A stretch of DNA of 64,000 nucleotides, taken from NCBI GenBank assembly GCA_951213105.1, contig OX578145.1, forward strand, positions 12,034,707-12,098,706, read 5' to 3'. The position numbers and the translations under genes are program-made. Under the pieces are notes generated by a model, which saw only the letters and a list, made by a program, of their open reading frames with translations, was not told the origin of the DNA and made no database searches. This DNA comes from Amaurobius ferox (Eukaryota; Arthropoda; Arachnida; Araneae; Amaurobiidae). Shown one piece after another: positions 46,858 to 58,935 of this stretch. Each line of letters begins with the position of its first letter. Within the stretch, counting starts at the first letter, position 1.

Positions 46858-47160
46858 GTGTCGTACAGGACAGAGCACCAGGCGCGAAGCGCCTTTAATC
46901 TCCAGTTTCAATATGTGATTCTTGACATTAATTAGGTTACCCCTCTATTTATAAATATAAATATAAATCTGTGACATTAATTAGGTTACCCCTCTATTGA
47001 AGTCGAGTGTCGTTCAGAACAGAGCACCAGGCGCGAAGCGCCTTTAATCTCCAATTTCAATATGTGGTTCTTATCGTCATACTGTGACATTAATTCAGTG
47101 ACCCTAAAGGGAGATTCGAGGTTATTTTACCCCTCTATTTATAAATATGTTTAATTATTA
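46858..47160. repeat. Tandem repeat with AGGCGCGAAGCGCCT hairpins
   Basis: CAGAGCACCAGGCGCGAAGC, CTTTAATCTCCA, TTTCAATATGTG and GTGACATTAATT..TTACCCCTCTATT occur twice, about 150 bp apart (near 46873 and 47022). AGGCGC and GCGCCT pair around a GAA loop in each. Confidence 0.85.
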
Positions 47161-47337
47161 AATGCTTGTTTTATATAAAAATTCTGGTAGTTAAACAAAT
47201 AAAACTACTTGCACTTGCAGAATGAATCATTCTTTCCTATTAGGGAAAACCAGATGTTATCCATTTAAAATACACTCAAATGCTACATGGAATAAATTAA
47301 AACTTACAATTTCTGTGTAATTTAAAAAAAAATTTAA

Positions 47338-47470
47338 TATGAACAGCACATGACTTTCTCTACAGACTCAAATTCCTTTTCTCTTTATTTCTTTAATAAT
47401 TCAATACATTGAGTTTAATGTCTCAAAATAACACGCATAATTATTTGAAATGACTCTGAATTTGCACAAT
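47338..47470 (-). mobile_element. H2 terminal fragment, minus strand
   Basis: GAACAGCACATGACTTTCTC, ACAGACTCAAATTC and GAGTTTAATGTCTCAAAATA match the hairpin-side end of H2. It lies directly before a plus-strand H2, so the two point away from each other. Confidence 0.7.
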
Positions 47471-47480
47471 TTTTTTTTTT

Positions 47481-48679
47481 ACTTTCTCTGCAATACATGG
47501 TAATGTATAGTGAAAGTATTGGAATCGTAATGAAAAACGCAATTCGAGTTTTCGACGGATCTATACGTTTCGTGACTTTTAGAATACGAAAACACTATTT
47601 TTAGCCTAACTTCTCTCTCTTTATGTGTGTGTGCGTGTCTGTCTGTGTGTTTGTCTGTGTGTCTGTCTGTGCAATGTATGTATTCACTCTAACTCAAAAA
47701 CTAATGGACCGAATTTCATAAAATTTGGCAGGTAAGTCACCTGTATGTGACTCTGGTGCTGATTAGTTTTTGGTACGATTCCAAATAAAACAAATAGCTT
47801 TTTTTTGCGAAATGGCCTACAAAAATTGCCTGTATCCACTCTAACTGAGAAACTAATTGACCAAATTTTACAAAATTTGGTTGATAAGTCACTTGTGGGT
47901 CACCCTGGTGCTAATTACATTTTGATACGATTTGAAAAAGAAGAACCTGCATTTTTTTTACGAAATGGCCCTCAAAAATTGTATATATCCATTCTAACTC
48001 AACTAATCGACTAAATTTCATAAAATTTGGTGGGTAAGTCACTTGGCTGTGACTACGGTGCTGATTAGTAAAATTAGTTATTTGATACCATTCTGTAAAA
48101 CAGAACCCGTCTTTTTTGGCGAAATGGCCAGCAAAAATTGTATGTACCCACTCTAATTGACAAACTAATTGATCAAAATATACAAATATGGTAGATAAGT
48201 CACTCGTAGGATACTGTGATGCTGGTTAGATTTTGATACGATTCGGGAAAAAAGAATCTGCCTTTTTCTTGCGAAATAACCCGAAAATCTAATATATTCA
48301 ATCTAAAATAAAATACTACATGTGCAAGATAGTGAAACGCTGAAATAAATGACTGAAATTGATGAAATATATTAATTAAGTACTTGTTCTACATGTAAAA
48401 TTTGACAACTAAGCGAATAAATCTGCCCCCATGACTGTAGGATAAACCGTTCTCTCGAGATATTGCAGTTTTTGGAATTTTAAAGAACTGAAGAATTTAA
48501 AGGAATTAAGTTGCCAAATGAAATGAAGATGAAAAAAAAAAAGAAGAAGAATTGGATATAATATCAGAAAATTATCCATATTATCTTCTGCAATTAAACT
48601 CAGTTCAATGCATAATGAAATAGAAAATTACAAAATGAGTTTGAATCTGCAGGGAAAGTCATGTGCTGCTCACATCCGA
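47481..48679 (+). mobile_element. H2 element, long form with four internal units
   Basis: Palindromic start ACTTTCTCTGCAATACATGG..AATGTATAGTGAAAGT, ATTCGAGTTTTCGACGG, a GTGTGTGTGCG/GTCTGTCTGTGTG tract, four internal ~152-bp units (from 47685, 47837, 47990 and 48149 to about 48300), TTCTCTCGAGATATTGCAGT, and the end CTGCAGGGAAAGTCATGTGC..CACATCCGA. No conserved long frame. Confidence 0.85.
47685..48300. repeat. Four tandem ~152-bp units inside H2
   Basis: Each unit runs CACTCTAACT..AAACTAAT.GACC(A/G)AATTT..AAATTTGG.(A/T)G.TAAGTCAC..GTGCT(G/A)ATTA..T.GATACGATT..GCGAAATGGCC..AAAATT. Spacings are about 152, 153 and 159 bp. Confidence 0.85.
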
Positions 48680-48715
48680 TTTTTTCACTTGGTGACAGAA
48701 CATATATTCCATTTG

Positions 48716-49175
48716 GAAAGGAATGCGACGTAGCAAAAATGCGAAAAACTAAAATATCTCGAGGACGGCTAGTCCTAGACGGCTAATCCTAGAGTAATAG
48801 GGCTCGTCTTATTCCTTTCATCGTTATAAGTTACGTACAGCACAAGTATTTAATGGATAAATTTGACCATATGTAGGCTTTTATTTTAGATTTTGACGAT
48901 TTTGTTGGACCATTTCGCAAAAAATGGTAGGTTCTTTTTTCCCCGAATCGTACCAAAATCGAATGAGCATCAGGATCACCTATAAGTGACTTAACTGTAA
49001 AATTTTATGAAACTTTGTTAATTAGTTTTTGAGTTAAAATGGATACATACATTGCGCGCGCACACACACACAGACGTTACACTAAAAATAGATTTTTCGT
49101 ATTCCAGAGGTCTGAAAACGTGTGGATCCATCTCCTAAACTCAATTGACAAAACGCAAATGCAATACGATTCCTT
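48716..49175 (-). mobile_element. H2 copy in opposite orientation to its left neighbour
   Basis: GGAATGCGACGTAGCAAAAA, CTCGAGGACGGCTAGTCC, AATCGTACC..GAATGAGCATC, a CACACACACACACAG tract and ACGTGTGGATCC follow the reverse order of H2. Both ends are trimmed. Confidence 0.75.
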
Positions 49176-51244
49176 AACTAAACGTATACTTGTCCCACAA
49201 ACAGTGAAACTCTAAATAGTTTAATCAAGAATATTAAATTAATAATTAGCATAAAGCGGCAAGAATTATGAGACATTAAAGGCGATACTATACCAAATGG
49301 GTCGCCAAAGTGGCACTATTTCGCCAAAATATGTTGCCAAGTGACAGAAGGATAAACAGATATTGGTTTTTCTGACGCATTGAAGATTCATCTGTTTGTC
49401 TCATCATAAAGGCAGAAAGGCTACACCGAAATTCATGAAATTTTAATGGGTGACTTTGCTAAGTGTCCCACTAAAAATTTAAGTGTCCATCTGTCTGTCT
49501 GTCTGCATGTCCTTCTGACTGTCCCTCACTTTAAGCTAATATCAATCGTTATGGGAGCCTCCAAATAAAATTAAATCGTTACTAGTTTCCAAACTAACGT
49601 GACCAAACAGCTTTTTGAGGATTTCTACAATAAATTCCATTCAAAATCCGATAACGTGAAAGATCTTTCTTTAGTTCTGATCCACATGAAATAAATCAAT
49701 AAAGAAAACAATTTTGATAAGTGAAGTCATGGGCTACTTATATCGGATAATTTCGGAAAAATGAAAATATGCATACATGCTGAACATAACAAACCGATTA
49801 AAACATCTGGCGCAACACCCGCTGTTAGCTACTTTCTGAGCTTTCTCTATTCTTACCCATATCCATCGTAACCATAGCTAATTTATCAAATTCGATTCCA
49901 AATCATCCGATCCTTAGAACCCTTTTACTTTAAAAACTCTCTCTCTCTGCAAACCGAACAATGGTGCAGCGGTAAACAATGCCCAATTACCCCCCGAAGA
50001 ATAAAAAATGTAATAAAATAAAATAAAACATAAAAGATCTGTTTCCATTTCTGGCTATCCCGCGCCAACCGGACTTGGATATTTGGGCCACGGAGGCATT
50101 TTCTAAACCGCTTCTCCGAAGAGTAAGTGGCCAGCTCCGTTTCTGGACCGGGGGAGAATTGAAGATGATAGTCTGCTGCTTCTTGCTCTGACCCACATAC
50201 AGCCTGCCCTACAGCAGATGATAGTCGGAGGCATTGACCGTCAGCCGAACATAAAGCGGTCAGCGCCGTAATGTTTTTTTATGCTCCATGCGTCACTAGT
50301 AATTGTTTTCCAGTTTAAAGACATTTGTGGGAGTTTTTTTTTCTTCTTTCGAATAAAATCTTTGAAAAGGGGCGGATGCCTTTTTTTTTAAATGTAGATG
50401 TACGAAAAAAGAGGGCTTTTAAATGTGTTCGTGGAAGTTGTGGCTTGCATGCTGATTCTAGAAAACTAAAAGGATGAGTAGGTAATGGGTATCTTTATTG
50501 GAATCTTTTATATTTGAGTATTTCGTTCCCTTTGTGTGTATCGCCGTTTTTAACGTGGGTAAAGTGGAACCGCCCTTTTTTGTTCTACACAAAAATAATA
50601 CTGTCTTGTGGTGGATATCGAGGTCGTTAGTGATCCATAATCATGTTTTCTTTTCTGTCGGCACTTTGATAAAAAAGAAGTGCAAAAATTGTTGAGTCTT
50701 CTGCACAAAAATAAAAAAGCATAATTGATCTGATCCGATTTTGAAATATTTGCTGGACAGAAAGATAAATTGAGGCTGGATTGTTGAAGTAAAATTATGA
50801 ACCCATTCCGATGGGAAAGATATTAGTTTGGCTTTATGGCGCAAAACCCAAGTTGTCGATATGTTGCGCCAAACGCACGATAAACTGACAGAATTCTTAA
50901 ATATAGTGTGGTTATGCAAGATAAAATAAATATAATGGGTAAAATTACAAATTACGAGTAAAATGAAGCGATAACAATTAAACAAGATTCAAAACTCGTA
51001 TATATTTAAGAACAAACAATATAGCAAAAATACTTAGATAAGAAACAATGATGTTAAAAGCTAATGCATGAACGAAACAAAAAGGGAAAAAACGTAGACA
51101 AGAATATAAAAGAATTAAAATTAAACAAGAACAAGTAAACGCAAAAAATGTATTTTTTTTAAAGTACACCGTTTTATTATTTGGATATAACTTAAATACA
51201 TTAAAAGTGCATTTATTAAAATGTATATAATTTAATGTATGCAA
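49176..51244. other. Unannotated DNA with a GC-richer patch
   Basis: 50040-50270 is GC-richer, with an open minus frame at 50196-49987 but no recognised domain. A H1-like GTCGCCAAAGTGGC/GCCAAAATATGTTGCCAA motif lies at 49300-49340. Otherwise nothing. Confidence 0.35.
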
Positions 51245-51580
51245 GACAACGACATACTAAGTTGCTCCGGTTCTCGGGCTATTCCCCAAAAGCTGATTAC
51301 TTTCTTTTAGCGGGCTATGAGGGTTGGGAGGGTCCAATCCCAAAAATTAAAATGTACTACAATAACTGTTCTAGTTCCCGAGTTATTATCTGAAAATGAG
51401 TATATTATAACGGGCTAGCCTTCGATAAGGTTCAAAATCCAAAGGATCAACATAAAACGTAAAAGACAACGGCATACAAAATTTGGATTTTCTAGCTGCT
51501 CTGGTTCTCAAGTTATTTCCCCGAAATGAGCACATTTCTATAGCGGGCCCAGAACGGGCTGGCCAAGGTTAAAAGTCGAA
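51245..51580. repeat. Degenerate ~110-bp tandem repeat, three units
   Basis: GACAACG(A/G)CATAC, TGCTC(C/T)GGTTCTC, GGCTATT/AGTTATT, AAATGAG and TAGCGGGC recur near 51247, 51358 and 51471. Confidence 0.65.
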
Positions 51581-52149
51581 GGTCACATTCAAAGTCACTA
51601 AGGTTGAAAATCAAAAGAATTAAAATGAATGAAAACGGTATTACAAATTTCATGTTAACTATGATTAATGGAACTTGATTAGTTAGGACTTCAAAGACTT
51701 ATCAAACTGAGCAACAAGTAAACAAACAAACATCAGATCAAGTTAAATAAAAAGTTGTAAAAAGAAAAGAAACAAACGGATACGCTAAGACTAATTAGGA
51801 TGAAATGAAGGTTCTCTTCCTTTTAAAACATGATCGTCGTTATCGTCAGAAGGATGCATTTGAAGAGATTCATATTCATAAATTAAGTTTCGTAAGAGTT
51901 TTCAATTTTTCTTAATATATTTTGGTTGCCTTTTATAAATCTCTATTTCTAGGGTGACGGATACTATCGGATGAATTACACTTTTGTTTAACATATCTAG
52001 TACTGCAGCTGCAAATATCACTTTGTGCAACAGGTTTCACTTATGCCTGTTTACTTAGTTTGGTTTTATATGTCCAGTATACTTACATTAACTAGGTGAT
52101 TATCACATTTACAGATTTGTATCCGAATATGAAGGAGGAAATTTAATTT
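51581..52149. other. Unannotated DNA
   Basis: Nothing recognised. Confidence 0.4.
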
Positions 52150-52316
52150 TCCAAAAATGTATTATTCATTTACATTCCCATTACTACATACCATCTTAAC
52201 AACATACTAAAATTTCATTTTGATAAAGTCATTTTTAAGGCAGTTATCGTGCGAACGGACAGACAGACAGGCAGAATGAACAAAGTCATAAACACTTTTC
52301 AACTATGTTGTAAACT
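52150..52316 (+). mobile_element. H3 fragment
   Basis: CATTTACATTCCCAT, CTAAAATTTCATTTTGATAA, GGCAGTTATCGTGCGAACGG, GACAGACAGACAGGCAGA and AAAGTCATAAACACTTTTC match H3 at 12100-12268. Confidence 0.8.
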
Positions 52317-54029
52317 GAAACAAATGTCACATAGTTATAACATTATGCAGACGATATGCTTTTCGCAAATTTATTCGAAGGAAAATATATCATGTTGCTT
52401 GCAACGTAATTAAATCAAATATGTACCGCAGACGATTTTTAGTACTTTATTTTTGATTTAAATAATAATGAAATGGATATATATATATATAAATTTGATC
52501 GGAATTGCTTTTTTGACAGGATTACGATCTTCATATTTAACGATTACGGGAATTATTTATATTTTCTATTCCTTATTTAATCTATTTTATTTTTGCAAAG
52601 AGTTTTCAAACTCATATATGGCGTTTAGTCAATTAATTCATATATTGTGTTTAGAAAATTGTTGAATCAGAATAAAAGTAGTAAGTGTATAAGCTCTAAT
52701 AGCATTTTGGTGCTTTCATTTTGGTATATATGATCCCATTTTAAATTTTTTGCAAATTTCGTTTACAAACGGGACTAGGATGTTTATTCTACAGATCTTC
52801 CTGTGAAGACAATTTTGTAAAGCGAGAACAGAAATTCTTATACTTCTTTTTAGGAGAATTAAAATAAATATTTTAATAGAATACTTTGAATAACAATGTC
52901 ATTTAGAATACTATATGAAATTTCACATAAGTGTGAATTTTAAGTTTCTTTGTATTATCTATACCATGCGAAGAACTGGTATACTGATAGTTTTTTAATA
53001 AAATGTTTCTTTCAGAACAACGTGAAATAAAATACCTATTTTGCGATCTTTAATGAATGTTTATAATTGTTTATAATTTTTTTATAAAGGAAATAACCGA
53101 TTTACTCAAATATTTCAAATTTTGTACTGTGTTCATTTTATAGTATTTTTCCGGGCAACATTGGTTATTTCTGCGGGAAAATTATAAATTACAACGTTTG
53201 TGTTTTTTCCATTTATTTCTTTTTTCTATGTAAGTTTTTCACTGGGTCCCTGAATTTATGGGGTAGTGGTGGTAACGAACACACATTGGACCAAAGGGTC
53301 TTCGGGCCCTGACAAGAACCAACCCCCGGTGACCAAACCTGGACCCTGGCTTGTAAAATCCGCCTCTGTCACTTAAATTTCGACGATGGAAGAAGCGAAC
53401 CGGATTCTTAACTCCATGAACCGCTTTACTGCGCTTCGTTGACGCTCTGGATATGCAAGATCATTCCGCAAAAACAAAACGAGAAAATAGAGTAAAAATA
53501 ATCTTTTACGGCATTTTTTTCTTCTTTTGCCGATAAAAAGTAAAAATAAATAAAGTACGTAAGAAGAAATCTTAAAGCCCACGCTCTAGTGGTCAGGAAT
53601 GGAGTCGTCGCGATAATGAGCCTGTGTTTCGTTTTCTACCAGAAGCATCCTATTTATTTGGATTGAGTCGAAACGGGTTGTTTGTTATTCTCCAATGATT
53701 TTTTTTCTTCTCTTTATTAGTGAACTATTTTGGGATTTTGAGAAATCGGGTTAATCTGAGGCAATTTGGACATTCAGCCGAGAAAAGTGGGTTGGCTCTT
53801 TTGGCGTGGTAATCTCGTGTGGGATTCCTTAGTTTTCTTACCGTTTAAATCGATACGAGACGTACTGATAAAGTATCTGGTTTTTGCGGAAATGTTTTAT
53901 ATCTAAATACTATAGAAGTTTTACATTCTCATATGCTATAACAATATAAGAAAATTTCTTGTTTCTGCCCGCTTGTCAGTTTTTCCCGCAACAAAATTTG
54001 TCATTATATCGCCATTGTGGCGCAAGACC
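52317..54029. other. Unannotated DNA
   Basis: 53225-53480 is somewhat GC-richer with no recognised gene. Otherwise AT-rich. Confidence 0.4.
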
Positions 54030-54452
54030 GTAATCAGGCAGAGGCCAGAGAGGGCTAAGCCCCCCCCCCCCCAACAGGCATACTTAGTCCCTCTGATAAA
54101 AATATTAAATTTTTAGTAGTGATATGAAATTTCATATAAAATGTCATTCAAATTTTGCATAAAATTTTTTTGAGATTTTTATTTATAAATTACTTCGTTT
54201 TAAGGATCTTTTAATTCAACCGAATTTATGATGATACTAATGAGCAATTTATTTACACATTTGATTTAAAAATATTTAAAAAAACTTTAGCAATAATATT
54301 TCGGATATTTTTGTATTATTGTGTAACTATTATGGTTTATAAATGCTAATGATTAATTGTGTTTTTGGTGAGCCCCTGCTTTAAGACGGTTGAGCCTCCT
54401 TGAATTTCCCTCCAGCCCCTCTTCAATCTCGTCTCTGGCTACTGCCCTACTG
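54030..54452 (-). mobile_element. M4 element, short minus-strand copy
   Basis: Plus-strand reading shows AAGCCCCCCCCCC, GATATGAAATTTCATAT, GTGAGCCCCTGC, CTTGAATTTC and GTCTCTGGCTACTG, the reverse of the M4 order. Most of the centre is deleted and the ends are worn. Confidence 0.65.
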
Positions 54453-54956
54453 TGGAGGGTGGGTGGGAGGGAAACTTTTCCATAGCTTTTGCATCCTGTT
54501 GCATGATAGATTTTTAAATTCGAAATTATGACGGGAAACCAGGATATCATGTGAACCCATTTTGAACATTTTTTTATATCAGACAATAAGCAATTTATTT
54601 ATATACTTAATTTTTTAATAATTAAAATAATTGTATTATTGCTACTTTTACTCTTATACATTATAGAATCAAAACCAACTAGGTACGAGTTAATATTAAA
54701 TTCTTTTTTAGAACAATATGTTTTCCTGTGGGTGGATGAGGTGTAAACACTCAAATTCAAGAATGAATATTTGTCCCATTCTAAGGACATATATTAATTT
54801 AAAAATAATTAAAAAAACTTTAGCAATTGAAAATTGTAATTATTGAAAACAACTAGAACACGATATAATTTCTTGTAATTCGCGATGGAATAAATTAGAA
54901 CGCAAATTATTGTTGACTCACTTCATTATTGTTGACGCAGTTAATTACTCAATTAC
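54453..54956. other. Unannotated AT-rich DNA
   Basis: Nothing recognised. Confidence 0.4.
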
Positions 54957-56123
54957 CATAGTAGGCCGTAGCCAGAAACGAAATTCAAGAGGGACTGGAT
55001 TGAAATTCAAGGGGGTGTCTTGAAGGAGGGTCTCACTAAAAACCAGTAATAGTTATTATTATATATTTCAATCCATATAAATTATTAATAAATAATCAAT
55101 TACATATTTATGCTAAGAGTTGATTCGGAAAATCAATATTGCTACTATACATCAATATTAATATACTATAATAATTACAATTGATTTTAATGTAAGCTGG
55201 TAGCAACGCTGAAGAAAATGCCAGAGAGTAAATACAAGTTAACGTTTAATGTTAACTCGTAACCAGTTGGTTTTGACTCTATAATGCAGAACAGGGAACG
55301 CAGCAATAATAGAATTATTTTAATTATTAAAAAATCTGATGTGGGCAACACATGACTTTCCTTATATAATGTAATTAATATACTACTTTTACAGTAAAAT
55401 AAATAGGTTTTTCTTATAGGTGATACTAATGTTCTTTCCACGATATTGAATTTTCGACAATGAGTCGTCATTTCATTGATTTAGCGTCATTTTTATCCAT
55501 TTGGCGAGATTTTCGTTAATTTGGCAGGATTTCAAAAAGTCGCCAAGTTGGCGACATTCCGCCAAATTTGTCGCCAAAAGCTCGCCAAGCGTTATGGACG
55601 AAGAAATAAGTTATTCTTACAGCAGATAAATGGCTATTGGCGTTCAAATACAAAAGTATTACTCAGAGTATCTTTTTTCAGGAATGGAACGAGCTAGATC
55701 ACCGAGAATGATGTCATCCAATTTATCGCATGGTATTACATTTGAAAAGTGAACGTGTTTCTCGAGGAAATATATTTTTTTAAATTTTATATGACTTTTT
55801 GATAATTTTTCTGAAAAATATACAATATCTCGAGAACGGTACATGTTAGCGCTCTAAAATTTATGTCAATCGTTTTCTAATGAAAAATTACATAAGAAAT
55901 GTCTATTTGCGTAACTTTATTAGTGGTTTTGATTTTTTGACGATTTTTTCAAAATTTCATTCGAAAATTTAGGAGGGTTCTGAACATTCGATTGTGTATA
56001 AAAACAATAGGCTTCCAGTGTTTACGGATTGTGATTTTTTTTACCAAATTTGGTTCGAATCGGTCCATTCGTTCGTCAGTTATCGTCTCCACAGACTCAC
56101 TGACACACACACACACACACATA

Positions 56124-56171
<48 letters not shown>

Positions 56172-56555
56172 TCACCTCAAAAATGTTTGATTCGTGATCA
56201 GGGATGCTTGAAACGTGCTCTCCCGTCGAAAACTCGAATTCGAATTTTCGACCCCGTCACAATACTTTCCTTATACATTATGTATATAAGGAAAGTAAAA
56301 ATTAAAATAAATTAAATTAGATATGTAAATAAATGGATCATCCGTATAACCATAAATTGAGCTAAACTAAAAAAATCTATAAAACGAAGTAATGTATAAA
56401 AAAAAATCTCATAAAGCGATTTTTGTGCAAAATTTAGATGAAATTTCATATCACTGCTAAATACTTAATATGCTTATCGGGGGAGGGGAGGAGGGGCTGA
56501 GTATACCTCTTGGGGGGACTTAGCCTGCTCTCACCCCAGCTTGGCTACAGCCCTG
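54957..56555 (+). mobile_element. M4 element interrupted by H1
   Basis: Starts TAGGCCGTAGCCAGAAACG and AATTCAAGAGGGACTGG, has TTTCAATCCATATAAATTAT and GACTCTATAATGCAGAACAG. It resumes after H1 with AAATAAATGGATCATCCG, TTTCATATCACTGCTAAATA and CTTGGGGGGACTTAGCC, and ends TTGGCTACAGCCCTG. Without the insert it is about 640 bp. Confidence 0.75.
55335..56296 (-). mobile_element. H1 element, full length, nested in M4
   Basis: Opens TCTGATGTGGGCAACACATG and closes with the perfect palindrome ACTTTCCTTATACATTATG..TATAAGGAAAGT (56264-56296). It contains GTCGCCAAGTTGGCGACATT and a long CA tract (56104-56166). M4 sequence continues on both sides. Confidence 0.9.
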
Positions 56556-57334
56556 CAGTTACGACGGCACAATGATGGTGGTTTCTACTGTACTGTTATA
56601 TTTTCTCCCAATTAGCTGATAGTGTAAACCTTTTATATTTTTTCTATGGAGAATTTTGACATCGACGAAGTTATTTTGTTATAGCCCCCTTCTTCAGTTC
56701 AGAGAAAAGTAAATAAATTTCAGTAAAGTTTACGACGTAACTATTTTTTCGAGATCATATTTGACTTACTTCCTTATAGGTCGTGTTGAAAGGCTAGAGA
56801 CCGCCCTTTTTATTCTTATGTATTTTATAGAAAACACTCTTTTCTTTTTAATTAAAACTAAATGTTTCCCATTTAATTTAAAAAGGTAAAAACATCCCAT
56901 TGAAACCATGCGTAGGAGATTCACAACTTATCGTCCATTGACTATTCCCACTGCAACCACCCCTGCTGCCCTGAAAGCATGGATCCAGGCCTTGGGACGC
57001 CTCCTATCGGGGAGTTTTGTGACTGTGAATAGTATGATATTAAATATTATCAGTGGGACCAGCTTTAGATAAGATATTTCCGAGATTTGCAGGTCTGCGA
57101 CGGTATCATCTTGGAGCATCAAATCGGTGTTTCCTGGCCCGGTGCATGCTTCCGCCGCAGAGCTTCCAGGAAATGGAAGACCTTTTTCCGTCGATGCAAG
57201 GTCTAAGTGAAGGGATTGTGGCACAGAAAAAAAGCCCATTGGATTAATCAGCGGGAACGGAAAAGGTGACGATACATTTTCGTTTCAGGACGACCACGTG
57301 ATCATTTTCATAGTAGCTGAAATATTTTATTTTT
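56556..57334. other. Unannotated DNA
   Basis: 56930-57245 is GC-richer and open in both directions (minus 57239-56928, plus 57053-57247). No domain recognised. It could be old coding sequence, but nothing confirms it. Confidence 0.3.
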
Positions 57335-58139
57335 ACTTTCCCTGCAATACACGGGAAAGTATTGGAATCATGCCGAAAATCGCAACTCGAGCTTTCGACG
57401 GATCGACACGTTTTGGAACCTATAGAATACGAAAAACCTATTTTTAGCGTGACGTCTGTGTGTGTGTCTATCTGTGAGTATATCGGGCAATGTATGCATC
57501 CATTCTAACTTGAAAACGAATAGACCCAATTCCATACAATCTGGTAGGTTAGTCATTTGTGGGTTAGTCACCCTGATGCTGATTAGCTTTGGGTACGATT
57601 CGGGATAAAAGAACTCGCCTTGTTTTGCGAAATGATCCGCAAAAATCGCTTTTATCCACTCTAGCTGAAAAACTAATAGATCAAATTTTACGAAATTTGG
57701 TAGATAAGTCACTCGTGGGTGACCCTGGTGCTGATTAGATTTTGGTACGATTTGAAAAAAAAAGCCATTTTTTGCAAAATGGGCAGCAAAAATCGTCAAA
57801 ATCTAAAATAAAAGACTACGTATCCTCAAATATATTCATTAAATGCTTGCTTTACACGTAATTTTTTACGATAAAAACAAATAAGACTAATCCTATTACA
57901 CTAGGGCTATCCGTTCTCGAAATATTTTATTTTTTTCGCATTTTCGCTACGCCACCTTTGAAAATAAATCCAGTTGCCAAATGAAGACGAAAATTGAATT
58001 AAAAGTGAAAATTTAGTGCGATTTAAAATAATTATGGCTGTTTTTTTGTGCCATTAAACTCAATTTAATAAATTATTAAAGAAATAAAGAAAAAATGAAT
58101 TTGAGTCTGCAGGGAAAGTTATGTGCTGTCCACATCAGA
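57335..58139 (+). mobile_element. H2 element, two internal units
   Basis: Palindromic start ACTTTCCCTGCAATACACGG, AAGTATTGGAATCATGCCG, a GTGTGTGTCTATC tract, units from about 57500 and 57655, TTCGCTACGCCACCTTTGA, and the end CTGCAGGGAAAGTTATGTGC..CACATCAGA. Confidence 0.85.
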
Positions 58140-58169
58140 CTTTTACTTTTTATACGTACATTGTATGAT

Positions 58170-58460
58170 TTATAGGAAACTAGAATGAATTATCCGGCGT
58201 TGCCCGGATTCTAAATTAAGCGTCTGCTGCATAAATCATACAGTAAAGATATCACCACTCAATGTGGAAATCGCCTGTTTTGAACCCAAATCATTACCAC
58301 CTTTCGTGCCAAATTAAATCTTTTAGTTTCAACTTATGTGCAGTCGAACGCAACATTTTGGCATGCGTTCGCACAAACGTCAACTACTAACTGGAGAAAT
58401 AATGGTTTCGATTTTTATGATGTTAGTTGAAAATTAACAGAAAATTCGAAAACCGATGAA
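58170..58460 (+). mobile_element. R6 repeat copy
   Basis: GAATTATCCGGCGTTGCCCG and GATTCTAAATTAAGCG match 44520-44560. Its extent to the right is uncertain. Confidence 0.5.
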
Positions 58461-58569
58461 TTACAATGTTTTTTGTTAGAATGCAAATATATATACCCAT
58501 ATTTTTGCCTGACTATAGAATTGTGCTAATTCTCCTTTCTCGGATGCTGTGAAATAAGAATATAATAAG

Positions 58570-58692
58570 AAGAAATTGAAAGATGCATATAAAATGCCTT
58601 TAAAATATATAATATCAAAGATGCATATAAAATGCCTTTAAAATATATAATATGCATATAAAATAAAGCATAAAACATGCCTATTAAAATAT
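58570..58692. repeat. GATGCATATAAAATGCC tandem duplication
   Basis: A ~40-bp unit (GATGCATATAAAATGCC / TTTAAAATATATAATAT) occurs twice in tandem, followed by degenerate ATGCATATAAAA remnants. Confidence 0.85.
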
Positions 58693-58754
58693 GCATATGC
58701 GAGATAAGAAAATAATTAAAATTATATATTTTGAGGTATTTAAAAATAAATAAA

Positions 58755-58935
58755 TAAATATGATGGAATTGTCCAACGAATTCGGCTCAAAGATCGATAG
58801 AACCTTTTCCAATCTTTCCGTTGATGACATGATGGAAACTATGTGATAATATTTTCGATCACTAAGAAAATTATTTAGCTGTTATTCTTCAAAATAAATT
58901 AACTAAAAACTAATTTGAGTTCTTAAAAAAAATCT
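58755..58935 (+). mobile_element. H5 family fragment
   Basis: ATAATATTTTCGATCACTAAG, TTAACTAAAAACTAATT and an A-rich block parallel 45165-45280. Confidence 0.4.

Noticed and set aside
46858..47160. CRISPR-like direct repeats
   Set aside because: Only two copies, ~150 bp apart with similar intervening sequence, in a eukaryotic context.
55992..56315. 107-codon open frame rich in Thr-His repeats
   Set aside because: It is produced by the CA microsatellite and terminal sequence of an H1 element; frames over sister copies at 36994 and 14914 differ in reading frame and ends.
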